Shown here: piece after piece, positions 15,565 through 22,428 of the stretch
Layout: each line of letters starts with the position of its first letter
Position numbering within the stretch: position 1 is the first letter of the stretch
Assembly: GCA_030040235.1 (NCBI GenBank)
Contig: JASHUC010000225.1
Location: forward strand, 1-29,999
Reading direction: 5' to 3'
From: Gammaproteobacteria bacterium
GTDB lineage: Bacteria > Pseudomonadota > Gammaproteobacteria > Steroidobacterales > Steroidobacteraceae
DNA length: 29,999 nucleotides
Program-made: the position numbers and the translations under genes
Notes under the pieces: model-generated
Database searches by the model: none
What the model was told of the DNA's origin: nothing
Seen by the model: only the letters and a program-made list of their open reading frames with translations

Positions 15565-16455
15565 GTGACCGGGGAGGGAGTGCGGCTGGGCATTCCTGCA
15601 CGGCAACCCAATGGTGTCACCTCGCGTGCGGTCGCCTGGTGGCATGCGCTGCTCCGGACCAACGCAGTTGTGAGCCTGGCTCTGCTGGTGCTCGCTGCGG
15701 CCGCGATTACCCGCCGGCACTGTGACGGCGCGGACCTCGCCTGGCGGATCCAGCTGCCGTTATCCGCCGTGTACGTGGCGGGTTGCGCATTCCGTTCCCT
15801 GCTGCCGGTGTACGACATTCCGCGCATCGTCCTCGTCGACTCGCCACTGTCCAGCGTCCTCGTCGGCCGCACCGTCGCGACCGTTGCAGAATTGTGCTTC
15901 GCCCTTCAGTGGGCCTTGATGTTGCACGGCATCGCGTTGCTGGGCCACAGCCCCTTCGGCCAGGCCGCCTCGTTGGCGATCGTCCCCCTCATCGGCCTTG
16001 CGGAAGGATGCTCGTGGTGTGCCGTATTAACGACCAGGCAGCGCGGTCATGCCGTCGAGAATTCGATCTGGGGGCTCTCGGCAGCGCTGATCGTTGCTGG
16101 CCTGCTGGTGATCGGGCCCCGTCGAATCGCGCAACTGTATCCGCCGGCGATCGCCTGGTGCGTGGGCGGCGCCGCGTACATCGCGTTCATATTCTTCATC
16201 GATGTCCCCATGTACTGGTCGCGCTGGCGCGCGGATCAACGCAGTGGACGCCAATACCTGAGCATCGCCCGCGGGCTGGTGGACATCTGCCACCGGCGCA
16301 TCGTGTCCTACCACTGGGAGGTCTGGAAGAACGAGGTGCCGTGGATGTCGCTCTATTTCACGCTCGGGGTATGGAGCAGTCTCTCGCTCGTCTACGCATC
16401 GATAGTCTTCGGTGCGGCGACGGCCGCAGCGATTCGCCCGCTCATCGGACGGTAA
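15565..16455 (+). CDS. Polytopic membrane protein of unknown function
   Basis: 296 residues with about seven to eight membrane helices (for example VVSLALLVLAAAAI, LCFALQWALMLHGIALLG, ALIVAGLLVIG, IAWCVGGAAYIAFIFFI and SLSLVYASIVFGAATAAA). I do not recognise the family. Notable charged or aromatic loops are RSLLPVYDIPRIVLVDSPLSS, YWSRWRADQ and SYHWEVWKNEVPWMSLYFTLG. The GTG at 15565 is 1 bp after the glycosyltransferase stop. A second in-frame GTG at 15580 has GGGGAGGGA directly before it, rather too close. The tight coupling to the glycosyltransferase suggests a partner in making or moving its product, but this is inference. The 3' end overlaps the convergent exported protein gene by 14 bp. 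Confidence 0.7.
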   Translation: MTGEGVRLGIPARQPNGVTSRAVAWWHALLRTNAVVSLALLVLAAAAITRRHCDGADLAWRIQLPLSAVYVAGCAFRSLLPVYDIPRIVLVDSPLSSVLVGRTVATVAELCFALQWALMLHGIALLGHSPFGQAASLAIVPLIGLAEGCSWCAVLTTRQRGHAVENSIWGLSAALIVAGLLVIGPRRIAQLYPPAIAWCVGGAAYIAFIFFIDVPMYWSRWRADQRSGRQYLSIARGLVDICHRRIVSYHWEVWKNEVPWMSLYFTLGVWSSLSLVYASIVFGAATAAAIRPLIGR

Positions 16456-16990
16456 TGCGGGAAACGCCGCTGATGGCGCGGCCCGCGGATTGGTCCGCGG
16501 GGAAAATGAGACGCGCAAACCCGCGTTTGTCGCTTAGATCTTGGCCGTCCTTGGCGTATGCGATTATGGCGCGCTCGCCGCCGAACTCCGGATCGATCTC
16601 TGCAGCCGAAACCGTGGTCGAATAGCCATCGCTCGCAGTCACGACGATGGTGTGCCGCATCACGTCGTTCCTGCTCGCGGGAGATACCTTGATCGCGGCT
16701 TGTTGCAGCAGCGTCCAGAGCAGCACTCCGGTGTAACTACCGGAAAGAACGCCTCTTCCGGTTTTCAGTGACACCGTCTCCGTCGTGACCGGCTCGCGCT
16801 TGAGATCCGCGAGCGTCAGAGATCGGGGATGTTCTACAGCTCCGTCGATATGAATTCTGTCTGCGTGAGCAGGCTTCCCACCGGAGGCGGGGGGCTGTGA
16901 AGCGAGGGTGGGAGAGGGCGCCCAGGCGGCGAAAAGCGTACCCAGTGCGACCATTGCCGCGCTCCGCCACAGCACTTTGACGAGCCTCAT
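16442..16990 (-). CDS. Exported protein with oxidoreductase molybdopterin-binding-type fold (no cysteine)
   Basis: 182 residues from ATG 16990, chosen because GGAGGAG lies 7 nt upstream; upstream in-frame starts lack this. A signal peptide (VLWRSAAMVALGTLFAAWAPSPTLAS) is followed by a compact domain: IHIDGAVEHPRSLTLADLKREP, SYTGVLLWTLLQQA, TIVVTASDGYSTTVSAAEIDPEF and GFARLIFPADQSAGRAISGVSRITV. These match short bacterial proteins assigned to the sulfite-oxidase-type molybdopterin-binding fold. However, there is no cysteine anywhere in the domain, so the usual Mo-ligating Cys of sulfite oxidases is missing and catalysis with molybdenum is doubtful. It probably acts in the periplasm. It diverges from a beta-propeller protein gene across a ModE-box-like inverted repeat. 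Confidence 0.78.
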   Translation of the reverse strand: MRLVKVLWRSAAMVALGTLFAAWAPSPTLASQPPASGGKPAHADRIHIDGAVEHPRSLTLADLKREPVTTETVSLKTGRGVLSGSYTGVLLWTLLQQAAIKVSPASRNDVMRHTIVVTASDGYSTTVSAAEIDPEFGGERAIIAYAKDGQDLSDKRGFARLIFPADQSAGRAISGVSRITVR

Positions 16991-17020
16991 TCGATTACTC
17001 CTCCGGAGGTAGCCCGGTTG

Positions 17021-17044
17021 CGTTATATTCATTAGAATATAGCG
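17021..17044. promoter_or_regulatory. 24-bp inverted repeat resembling a ModE (molybdate regulator) box
   Basis: CGTTATAT, 8 bp, ATATAGCG. The arms of the surrounding repeat match at 10 of 11 positions. The 8-8-8 layout and half-sites are very like the ModE operators I recall for E. coli modA and dms genes. It lies between the divergent starts at 16990 and 17065, about 30 bp upstream of the former and 20 bp of the latter. It could control both genes. The AT-rich core (TATATT, TAGAAT) may also serve as -10 sequence. Confidence 0.45.
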
Positions 17045-17064
17045 CATTCCTGGGGTGTTGAGCC

Positions 17065-18057
17065 ATGAAACCAAAGCCGAACGGTCCGGGGGTACGCGCG
17101 GAGCATCTCTGCGCAGTCGTGGCAGCGCTCGCCCTGACAGCGGCGCACGCTGCGCGCCCGCTGCAGATCACCGTCCTCGGCGAGCGCATCTTTCCCAAAA
17201 GCCTCACTTCGGCCGCCGACGGCAGTGTGATCATCGGCAGCATCGACCAGCGTGCGATCTATCGCGCGCGGCCGGGCGCAGCGGTCGCAAAGCGCTGGAT
17301 CGCGCCCGGGACCGATGGCATGCAGAGTATTTTCGGCGTTTTGGCGGACGATAAGTCGCAGACGCTCTGGGCCTGTTCGAACCCCTTCGGCCCACCGGGT
17401 GAGGCTCCGCCCCCGCCAGCCGCGCTTTATGCGTTCGACCTCAGGCGGGGGACCTCCAGAGGACACTACGCCTTTCCGACGCCGGATGCGCTCTGCAACG
17501 ACATCGCCGTCGGTGCGGATGGCAGCGTGTACGCCACCGACACTAACAACATGGAGATCGTGCGGCTTGCCAGGGGTGCTGCCCGACTCGAAGTATGGGC
17601 CGGTCACGGCGAATTCGGTCCACCCTACGGCCTTCTCGATGGCATCACGATCGTTGGGCGCCGGGTTCTCGTCAACACCCTGGTGACGAGCCGCATTCTC
17701 AGCGTGCCGATCGAGCCCGACGGGATGGCGGGACCCGTCGCTGAGGTCAAGCTCGATCACGCGCTCGCCCACCCTGATGGTATGCGACGCTTCGGGCGCG
17801 ACAGCCTGCTCGTGGCGCAGGGTGGAGAAGGTGGACTCCTCTCCCGCGTCGTGCTGAGCGGCAATCGCGCGACCGTGACGGTGATCAAGGAGGGCATCCC
17901 CGATGGCCCTGTGGCAGTGACCGTCGTCGGCACGACCGCGTACGTGCTCGAAGGCCAGCTCGGCAAGCTGATGCATCCGCCGGTGCCCCGTGGCTGGGAT
18001 CCGATCATGCGACTGAATCCCTTTCGGGCAACCGCGGTCGAGGTCGGCAGACCGTGA
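17065..18057 (+). CDS. Secreted SMP-30/gluconolactonase-like beta-propeller protein
   Basis: 330 residues. A signal peptide (LCAVVAALALTAAHA, cleaved near residue 30) is followed by a beta-propeller with repeating blades such as FPKSLTSAADGSVIIGSIDQRAIYRA, CNDIAVGADGSVYATDTNNMEIVRL, LDGITIVGRRVLVNTLVTSRILSVPI and DGMRRFGRDSLLVAQGG. The motif pattern fits the SMP-30/gluconolactonase/LRE-like superfamily, which includes sugar lactonases but also many uncharacterised secreted proteins. Metal-ligand residues cannot be assigned confidently. It would be periplasmic. It diverges from the molybdopterin-fold protein gene and is followed 54 bp later by the ClC channel gene in the same direction. The catalytic role is unknown. 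Confidence 0.7.
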   Translation: MKPKPNGPGVRAEHLCAVVAALALTAAHAARPLQITVLGERIFPKSLTSAADGSVIIGSIDQRAIYRARPGAAVAKRWIAPGTDGMQSIFGVLADDKSQTLWACSNPFGPPGEAPPPPAALYAFDLRRGTSRGHYAFPTPDALCNDIAVGADGSVYATDTNNMEIVRLARGAARLEVWAGHGEFGPPYGLLDGITIVGRRVLVNTLVTSRILSVPIEPDGMAGPVAEVKLDHALAHPDGMRRFGRDSLLVAQGGEGGLLSRVVLSGNRATVTVIKEGIPDGPVAVTVVGTTAYVLEGQLGKLMHPPVPRGWDPIMRLNPFRATAVEVGRP

Positions 18058-18111
18058 CGGGAAACTCGCACCCACTGTGATATTGTGCATGGTCCTTCAA
18101 GAAGGCCTCCC

Positions 18112-20013
18112 ATGCAGCAACAAAGTGGCCGCGCTCCTTTGCGGGTGCCGGCGAGACTCGGCGATTACTCGGTCAACCTGCGGATAGCGATGATCAGCGC
18201 GCTCGCGCTGGCGGTCGGCGCCGTATCGGCCGTGGTGGCCGACGGTCTGCTCAAGCTGATCGGACTCATCACGAACCTGGTGTTCTACCACCGTGTCGCG
18301 ACCGGCCTGGTCGCTCCGGGCTCTGGTGAGCACCACTGGTGGCTCATCGTCAGCGCGCCGGTGGTTGGCGGGCTCATCGTCGGAGTCATGGCGCGGTACG
18401 GATCCGAGGCGATCCGCGGGCACGGCATGCCGGAGGCGATCGAGGCGATCATGCGCGGCGGAAGCAAGATCAGGCCGCGTGTGGCCCTGCTGAAGCCGGT
18501 ATCCGCCGCGATCACCATCGGCACCGGCGGCCCCTTCGGCGCCGAGGGCCCCATCATCATGACAGGGGGCGCCTTCGGATCGCTGATGGCGCAGACGCTT
18601 TCCCTGACCGCCGATGAGCGCAAGACGCTGCTGGTCGCCGGTGCGGCAGGCGGCATGGCGGCGACATTCAATGCGCCCTTGGCATCGATTCTGCTCGCCG
18701 TCGAATTGCTGCTGTTCGAATTCCGACCGCGCTCCTTCGTGCCCGTGTCGATTGCCGTGGTCGTTGCGACGGCGCTGCGTTGGCATCTGCTCGGTACTGC
18801 GGCGCTCTTTGCGACACAGCACGCGCTGCCGACGCTCAGGCCCACCGATCTGCTGCTGTGCGCCGCGGCGGGCATCGTCGGCGGATTCGTCGCCTGGTTC
18901 GCGACCTCGCTCGTGTATCTGTCGGAAGATACGTTTCGCAAGCTGCCCATTCACTGGATGTGGTGGCCCGCAATCGGTGGCCTCATCATCGGCATCGGCG
19001 GCTTGTTCGAGCCACGGGCGCTCGGCGTGGGCTACGATGTGATCGGCACCTTGCTTGCCGGCCACGGCACGCTCGCGTTGATCATCGGAATCCTGGTGGT
19101 CAAGACGCTCATCTGGAGCCTTTCGCTCGGTTCCGGCACCTCCGGCGGGGTGCTGGCGCCTGTATTCATGATCGGCGCCGCGCTCGGTTCTCTGCTGGCG
19201 TACGTGTTTCCTCCGGTCGCGCCCGGCTTTTGGGCACTGATGTCCTTGGCGGCGGTGGTCGGCGGGGTGATGCGCAGCCCGCTGACGGGCGTGGTGTTCG
19301 CAATGGAGCTCACGCATCAGTGGGATGCCCTCATGCCACTGGTGGTGTCGTCCACGGTTGCATTTCTGTTGTCGGTGCTCGTGCTCAAGCGTTCCGTATT
19401 GACCGAGAAGGTCGTGCGCAAGGGCACCCATCTGACACGGGAGTACTCCGTAGACCCGCTGGAGATTTTCCTCGTGGGCGAGCTCATGCCCAACAGTTTC
19501 TTGTGTTTCCGAAGGAGTGCCAGCCTCGCATCCGCCGTGCACGCCGCGGAGGCTACATGGGCCGCCGGAAGGCAGAAACTTGCCGACATCCAACGGCTGT
19601 ATCCTATTCTCGATGACGACGACCATCTGGTCGGGGCGCTTACTCGTCAGCAACTGCTCAGCGCGGGGACGCGGCTCGGCTCGAACTCGCCTGCGAACAT
19701 CGACGACTTGATGGTGAGGGACGTGGTCGTTGGGTATCCGGATATGACGCTTCGCGAGCTCGCCAATCTGATGGCAGAGCGCCAAGTCTCGAGCGTCCCG
19801 ATCGTCGACCGCGTGAACAGAGGGCAAGTACTGGGTGTGATGGCATTGGATCAGGTCCTGGAGGCGCGCCTTCGGGACGTCGACGAGGAGCACAAGTCGG
19901 AGCGGGTACTGAATTGGCTCCAAATCCGTGCGCTCGGCAGCGGTAACGTCTTGGTGGAAAGCCAGGCGGGTGGCGAGCACGGCCCCGCCGGCGAGTCGGA
20001 CGACGATGCGTGA
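18112..20013 (+). CDS. ClC-family chloride channel/transporter with C-terminal CBS domains
   Basis: 633 residues from ATG 18112 (AAGAAGG about 6 nt upstream); an upstream GTG at 18085 is less likely. The membrane domain of about 430 residues carries the ClC ion-pathway motifs: GHGMPEAIEAI (in place of GSGIPE), GTGGPFGAEGP with the gating glutamate at about E145, and SGGVLAPVFMIGAALGSL (the GxFxP motif, here GVLAP). VVGGVMRSPLTGVVFAMELT follows. The C-terminal about 160 residues form two CBS modules (VGELMPNSFLCFRR through ILDDDDHLVGALTRQQLL; DLMVRDVVVGYPDMTLRELANLMAERQVSSVPIVD), which usually bind adenine nucleotides. The gating glutamate is compatible with H+/Cl- exchange, but channel and exchanger cannot be told apart here. 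Altered selectivity residues leave the anion uncertain. Confidence 0.95.
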   Translation: MQQQSGRAPLRVPARLGDYSVNLRIAMISALALAVGAVSAVVADGLLKLIGLITNLVFYHRVATGLVAPGSGEHHWWLIVSAPVVGGLIVGVMARYGSEAIRGHGMPEAIEAIMRGGSKIRPRVALLKPVSAAITIGTGGPFGAEGPIIMTGGAFGSLMAQTLSLTADERKTLLVAGAAGGMAATFNAPLASILLAVELLLFEFRPRSFVPVSIAVVVATALRWHLLGTAALFATQHALPTLRPTDLLLCAAAGIVGGFVAWFATSLVYLSEDTFRKLPIHWMWWPAIGGLIIGIGGLFEPRALGVGYDVIGTLLAGHGTLALIIGILVVKTLIWSLSLGSGTSGGVLAPVFMIGAALGSLLAYVFPPVAPGFWALMSLAAVVGGVMRSPLTGVVFAMELTHQWDALMPLVVSSTVAFLLSVLVLKRSVLTEKVVRKGTHLTREYSVDPLEIFLVGELMPNSFLCFRRSASLASAVHAAEATWAAGRQKLADIQRLYPILDDDDHLVGALTRQQLLSAGTRLGSNSPANIDDLMVRDVVVGYPDMTLRELANLMAERQVSSVPIVDRVNRGQVLGVMALDQVLEARLRDVDEEHKSERVLNWLQIRALGSGNVLVESQAGGEHGPAGESDDDA

Positions 20014-20033
20014 GCACCTGTTCGAACAAATAT

Positions 20034-20052
20034 CACTTACATTATGTAAGTG
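20034..20052. repeat. 19-bp perfect inverted repeat (operator-like)
   Basis: CACTTACAT-T-ATGTAAGTG, 9-bp arms around a single base, 20 bp after the ClC gene. The symmetric TTACAT/ATGTAA core is typical of TetR- or MarR-type operators. No such regulator is encoded in the window. A GC-rich imperfect hairpin follows at 20064-20082. Apart from these, the 20014-20309 gap shows no gene. Confidence 0.6.
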
Positions 20053-20063
20053 TATGAAAACGT

Positions 20064-20082
20064 GAGCGCGAGTCTTGCGCTC
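20064..20082. repeat. Short stem-loop downstream of the ClC gene
   Basis: GAGCGCGAG-T-CTTGCGCTC: 8 of 9 positions pair around a minimal centre. No T-run follows, so it is not a standard intrinsic terminator, though it could still stop or stabilise the ClC transcript. Confidence 0.35.
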
Positions 20083-20309
20083 GAGACGATCAGGTCGACG
20101 ACAGCGTTGCCGCTAACCTAGCGCGCCTCCCGGCGGACACGAATCAGCGAGATCCTTTGCGATCCCCGATGCGTCGCGCTCCCGCGACATGGGCCGCTGC
20201 CGCCGAGGTCGTCGGGCAGCGACAGTTGCATCATCGTGCCGGAAACTTTCATAGTCGGTGCGTGGCTGAAGCGAGGCGCGGACGAGGGGGGGCAGAGATC
20301 AACGTGGAC

Positions 20310-20639
20310 ATGAGATCAACGCGTTTACGAACGGTGATCGCACTGGTGGAGTCCGGATCGTCCTACATCAGTCGTGATTTGGCTGCGCGTGTCCGTCTGA
20401 CCCCGTCGGCGCTACGCCGGATTTTCAAGCATGAGACCGGCGTCTGCTTCGGCGAATGGCTCAACGAGCAGCGGCTGCAGCGTGCGGCAGGTCTGCTCGC
20501 CGACAGCTTCCTGAGCATCAAGGAAATCACCCACGCCGTGGGCTATGAGCACCCGTCCAGCTTCACTCGCGCATTCGAGCGCCGCTTCATGCTGCCTCCC
20601 ACGAGCTATCGCGCTCAGCAGACTCGCTCACTTCGATGA
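20310..20639 (+). CDS. Small AraC-type DNA-binding protein (HTH domain only)
   Basis: About 109 residues, essentially just the AraC/XylS double helix-turn-helix domain. ISRDLAARVRLTPSALRRIFKHETGVCFGEWLNEQRLQRAAGLL is the first HTH and linker. SIKEITHAVGYEHPSSFTRAFERRFMLPPTSYR is the second, with the conserved GYxxxSSFxRAF and P-x2-YR signatures. No sensor domain is attached. The frame is open from 20157, but the extra 51 residues are arginine-rich and lack family features. ATG 20310 follows a G-rich stretch 15-25 nt upstream, and GTG 20304 is an alternative. It lies 238 bp before the di-haem oxidoreductase gene, with AraC-site-like repeats in the gap, so local control of that gene is plausible. 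Confidence 0.8.
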   Translation: MRSTRLRTVIALVESGSSYISRDLAARVRLTPSALRRIFKHETGVCFGEWLNEQRLQRAAGLLADSFLSIKEITHAVGYEHPSSFTRAFERRFMLPPTSYRAQQTRSLR

Positions 20640-20688
20640 CGCGCTGAAGCGATGGGTGGCGCCGCCACTTTACAAGAGCTGTCTCTTC

Positions 20689-20769
20689 CTTCTGTTAGAT
20701 TGAATTGGCGCCGTTTCGCGACAAATCAAGCGTGCGCGCAAATGCTAACAGAAGACACATTCTGCTAAC
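20689..20769. promoter_or_regulatory. Repeat cluster upstream of the di-haem oxidoreductase gene
   Basis: CTTCTGTTAG at 20689-20698 is the exact reverse complement of CTAACAGAAG at 20745-20754. In addition GCTAAC occurs at 20744-20749 and 20764-20769, exactly 20 bp (two helical turns) apart, the arrangement often bound by AraC-type proteins. The only regulator nearby is the AraC-type gene ending at 20639. No clear -35/-10 pair was found between here and the start at 20878. Confidence 0.45.
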
Positions 20770-20877
20770 GGTGCAGAGTTGCTGCGTCCACGCATGCGGG
20801 AGTAAAAAATCGACGGACGAACGAGCGGCGCGAGGCTCGTCGGTCGACGGCATCAAAATCTAGGGATGGGGGTCGGA

Positions 20878-22422
20878 ATGAACAGTCTGCGTGTTGCGTC
20901 ATGCATCGTATGGGCGCTTGTTCCCACATTGGCGCTCGCACAAAACAGTCCGTTCGGCGCAAATTCTTCGGTCGAGTCGAACCGTCGGAGCAATCCGGGC
21001 GGTGGGGACAGTCCGGGCGGTGCAGGCGATCCGAGCGGTTCGAGCGCGAGCGATCCGGGTGTGCGCGGCGGGTTGATCAACGGGCAGCCGGGTGCTACGG
21101 CGAGCAGTCCGCTGCCGCTCGCGTCGGTCAGCGCTGAACAGCCGCAGGGCGTGCTGGAGTTCTTCGAGAACGGTCTGGGCCGCTTCCAGGAGGTGGAGAC
21201 CGTCACCAACTCAGCCAACGTCGGGCTGGGTCCACGCTTCAACTTCGACCAATGTTCGGCCTGCCACTCGCAGCCGGCGATCGGTGGTTCCGGGCCTGCG
21301 ACCAACCCGGAATTTGCGGCCGTCGCCAACGGTATTGTCAGTTCCTCCACCAATGTCGTTCCGCCGTTTCTAACGGCCAACGGACCCACGCGCGAGGTGC
21401 GCTTCCCATTCTTCATGGACTCCAATGGCATTCCCAACACCAGTTCGCCGAACGGTGGAGTCGAGGATCTGTTCACGGTGAGCGGACTGCCGGGGGCGGG
21501 CAGCTGCTCGCTCACGCAGCCGAACTTCGAGCTGGCGATGGCAAACAACGACATCATCTATCGCATTCCGACGCCGATGTTCGGGGCGGGTCTGGTGGAA
21601 AATCTGGATGATTCGACATTGCTCGCGAACAAGGCTGCCCAGGCCGGCAACACGCTCGGCATCAGCGGTACTTTCAACCACAACGGCAACGATTCCACGA
21701 TTTCCCGCTACGGTTGGAAGGCGCAAAACAAATCGCTGCTGATGTTCGTGGGCGAGGCCTACAACGTCGAGATGGGGATCACGAACGAGCTGTTCCCCAA
21801 CGAGCGGCCGTTGCCGCAGGAGGATCAGACCGCAGGTCTGCCGGCCAATTGTCTGAATCTGGGCGGCGCCGGCTACCCTGAGGATGCGACCAATTTCGAG
21901 GTGCCTGCCAGCTCCGATCAGGCCACGCAGAATGCGAGCGTGCCCTCCGATATCGTCATGTTCGCTGAGTTCGCGCGGCTGCTCGCGCCGCCGCTGCCTG
22001 CAACCACCACGGGTCCGGGCGGACCGACCGCCTTCGCCGCCGGCCAGAAGCTGTTCGACGCGGTCGGCTGTGCCGCGTGTCACACGCCGACCCTCGGCGT
22101 CACGCAGGTGTCCCAGGTCACCGCCTCGTTGAGCCACGCACCTGTGAATGCCTTCTCGGATTTCGAGATTCACGACATGGGTACGGGCCTGGCGGACAAC
22201 GTGTCACAGGGAGGGGCGGGCGGCGATCAGTTCCGGACCGCCCCGCTGTGGGGCCTCGGACAGCGCATCTACTTCCTGCATGACGGGCGTACCGACGATT
22301 TGCTGACGGCGATCCAGGATCACGCGAGCAGCGGGTCGGAGGCCAATACCGTCATCGCGAATTTCAACGAGCTGAACGCTACCCAGCAGCAGGAGATCCT
22401 CGATTTCCTGCGATCGCTTTGA
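20878..22422 (+). CDS. Di-haem c-type cytochrome oxidoreductase (DHOR family)
   Basis: About 514 residues from ATG 20878, preferred because GGGGG lies 6 nt upstream; ATG 20866 is in frame. A signal peptide (VASCIVWALVPTLALAQ) is followed by a Gly/Ser/Pro-rich linker of about 50 residues, then two haem-c sites: CSACH (from Cys126) and CAACH (from Cys398). Supporting family segments are FNHNGNDSTISRYGWKAQNKSL, MGITNELFPNERP and FSDFEIHDMGTGLAD with FRTAPLWGLGQRIYFLHDGRTDDL. This matches di-haem oxidoreductase/COG3488 proteins, periplasmic relatives of di-haem peroxidases whose substrates are mostly unknown. It is followed closely by an exported TonB-C-like protein gene. Confidence 0.92.
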   Translation: MNSLRVASCIVWALVPTLALAQNSPFGANSSVESNRRSNPGGGDSPGGAGDPSGSSASDPGVRGGLINGQPGATASSPLPLASVSAEQPQGVLEFFENGLGRFQEVETVTNSANVGLGPRFNFDQCSACHSQPAIGGSGPATNPEFAAVANGIVSSSTNVVPPFLTANGPTREVRFPFFMDSNGIPNTSSPNGGVEDLFTVSGLPGAGSCSLTQPNFELAMANNDIIYRIPTPMFGAGLVENLDDSTLLANKAAQAGNTLGISGTFNHNGNDSTISRYGWKAQNKSLLMFVGEAYNVEMGITNELFPNERPLPQEDQTAGLPANCLNLGGAGYPEDATNFEVPASSDQATQNASVPSDIVMFAEFARLLAPPLPATTTGPGGPTAFAAGQKLFDAVGCAACHTPTLGVTQVSQVTASLSHAPVNAFSDFEIHDMGTGLADNVSQGGAGGDQFRTAPLWGLGQRIYFLHDGRTDDLLTAIQDHASSGSEANTVIANFNELNATQQQEILDFLRSL

Positions 22423-22428
22423 CGCCAC

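Noticed and set aside
18097..19980. A 627-residue open frame on the minus strand
   Set aside because: It lies antisense to the clear ClC channel gene, is rich in His/Arg/Gln/Asp without domain motifs, and follows from codon bias in GC-rich DNA.
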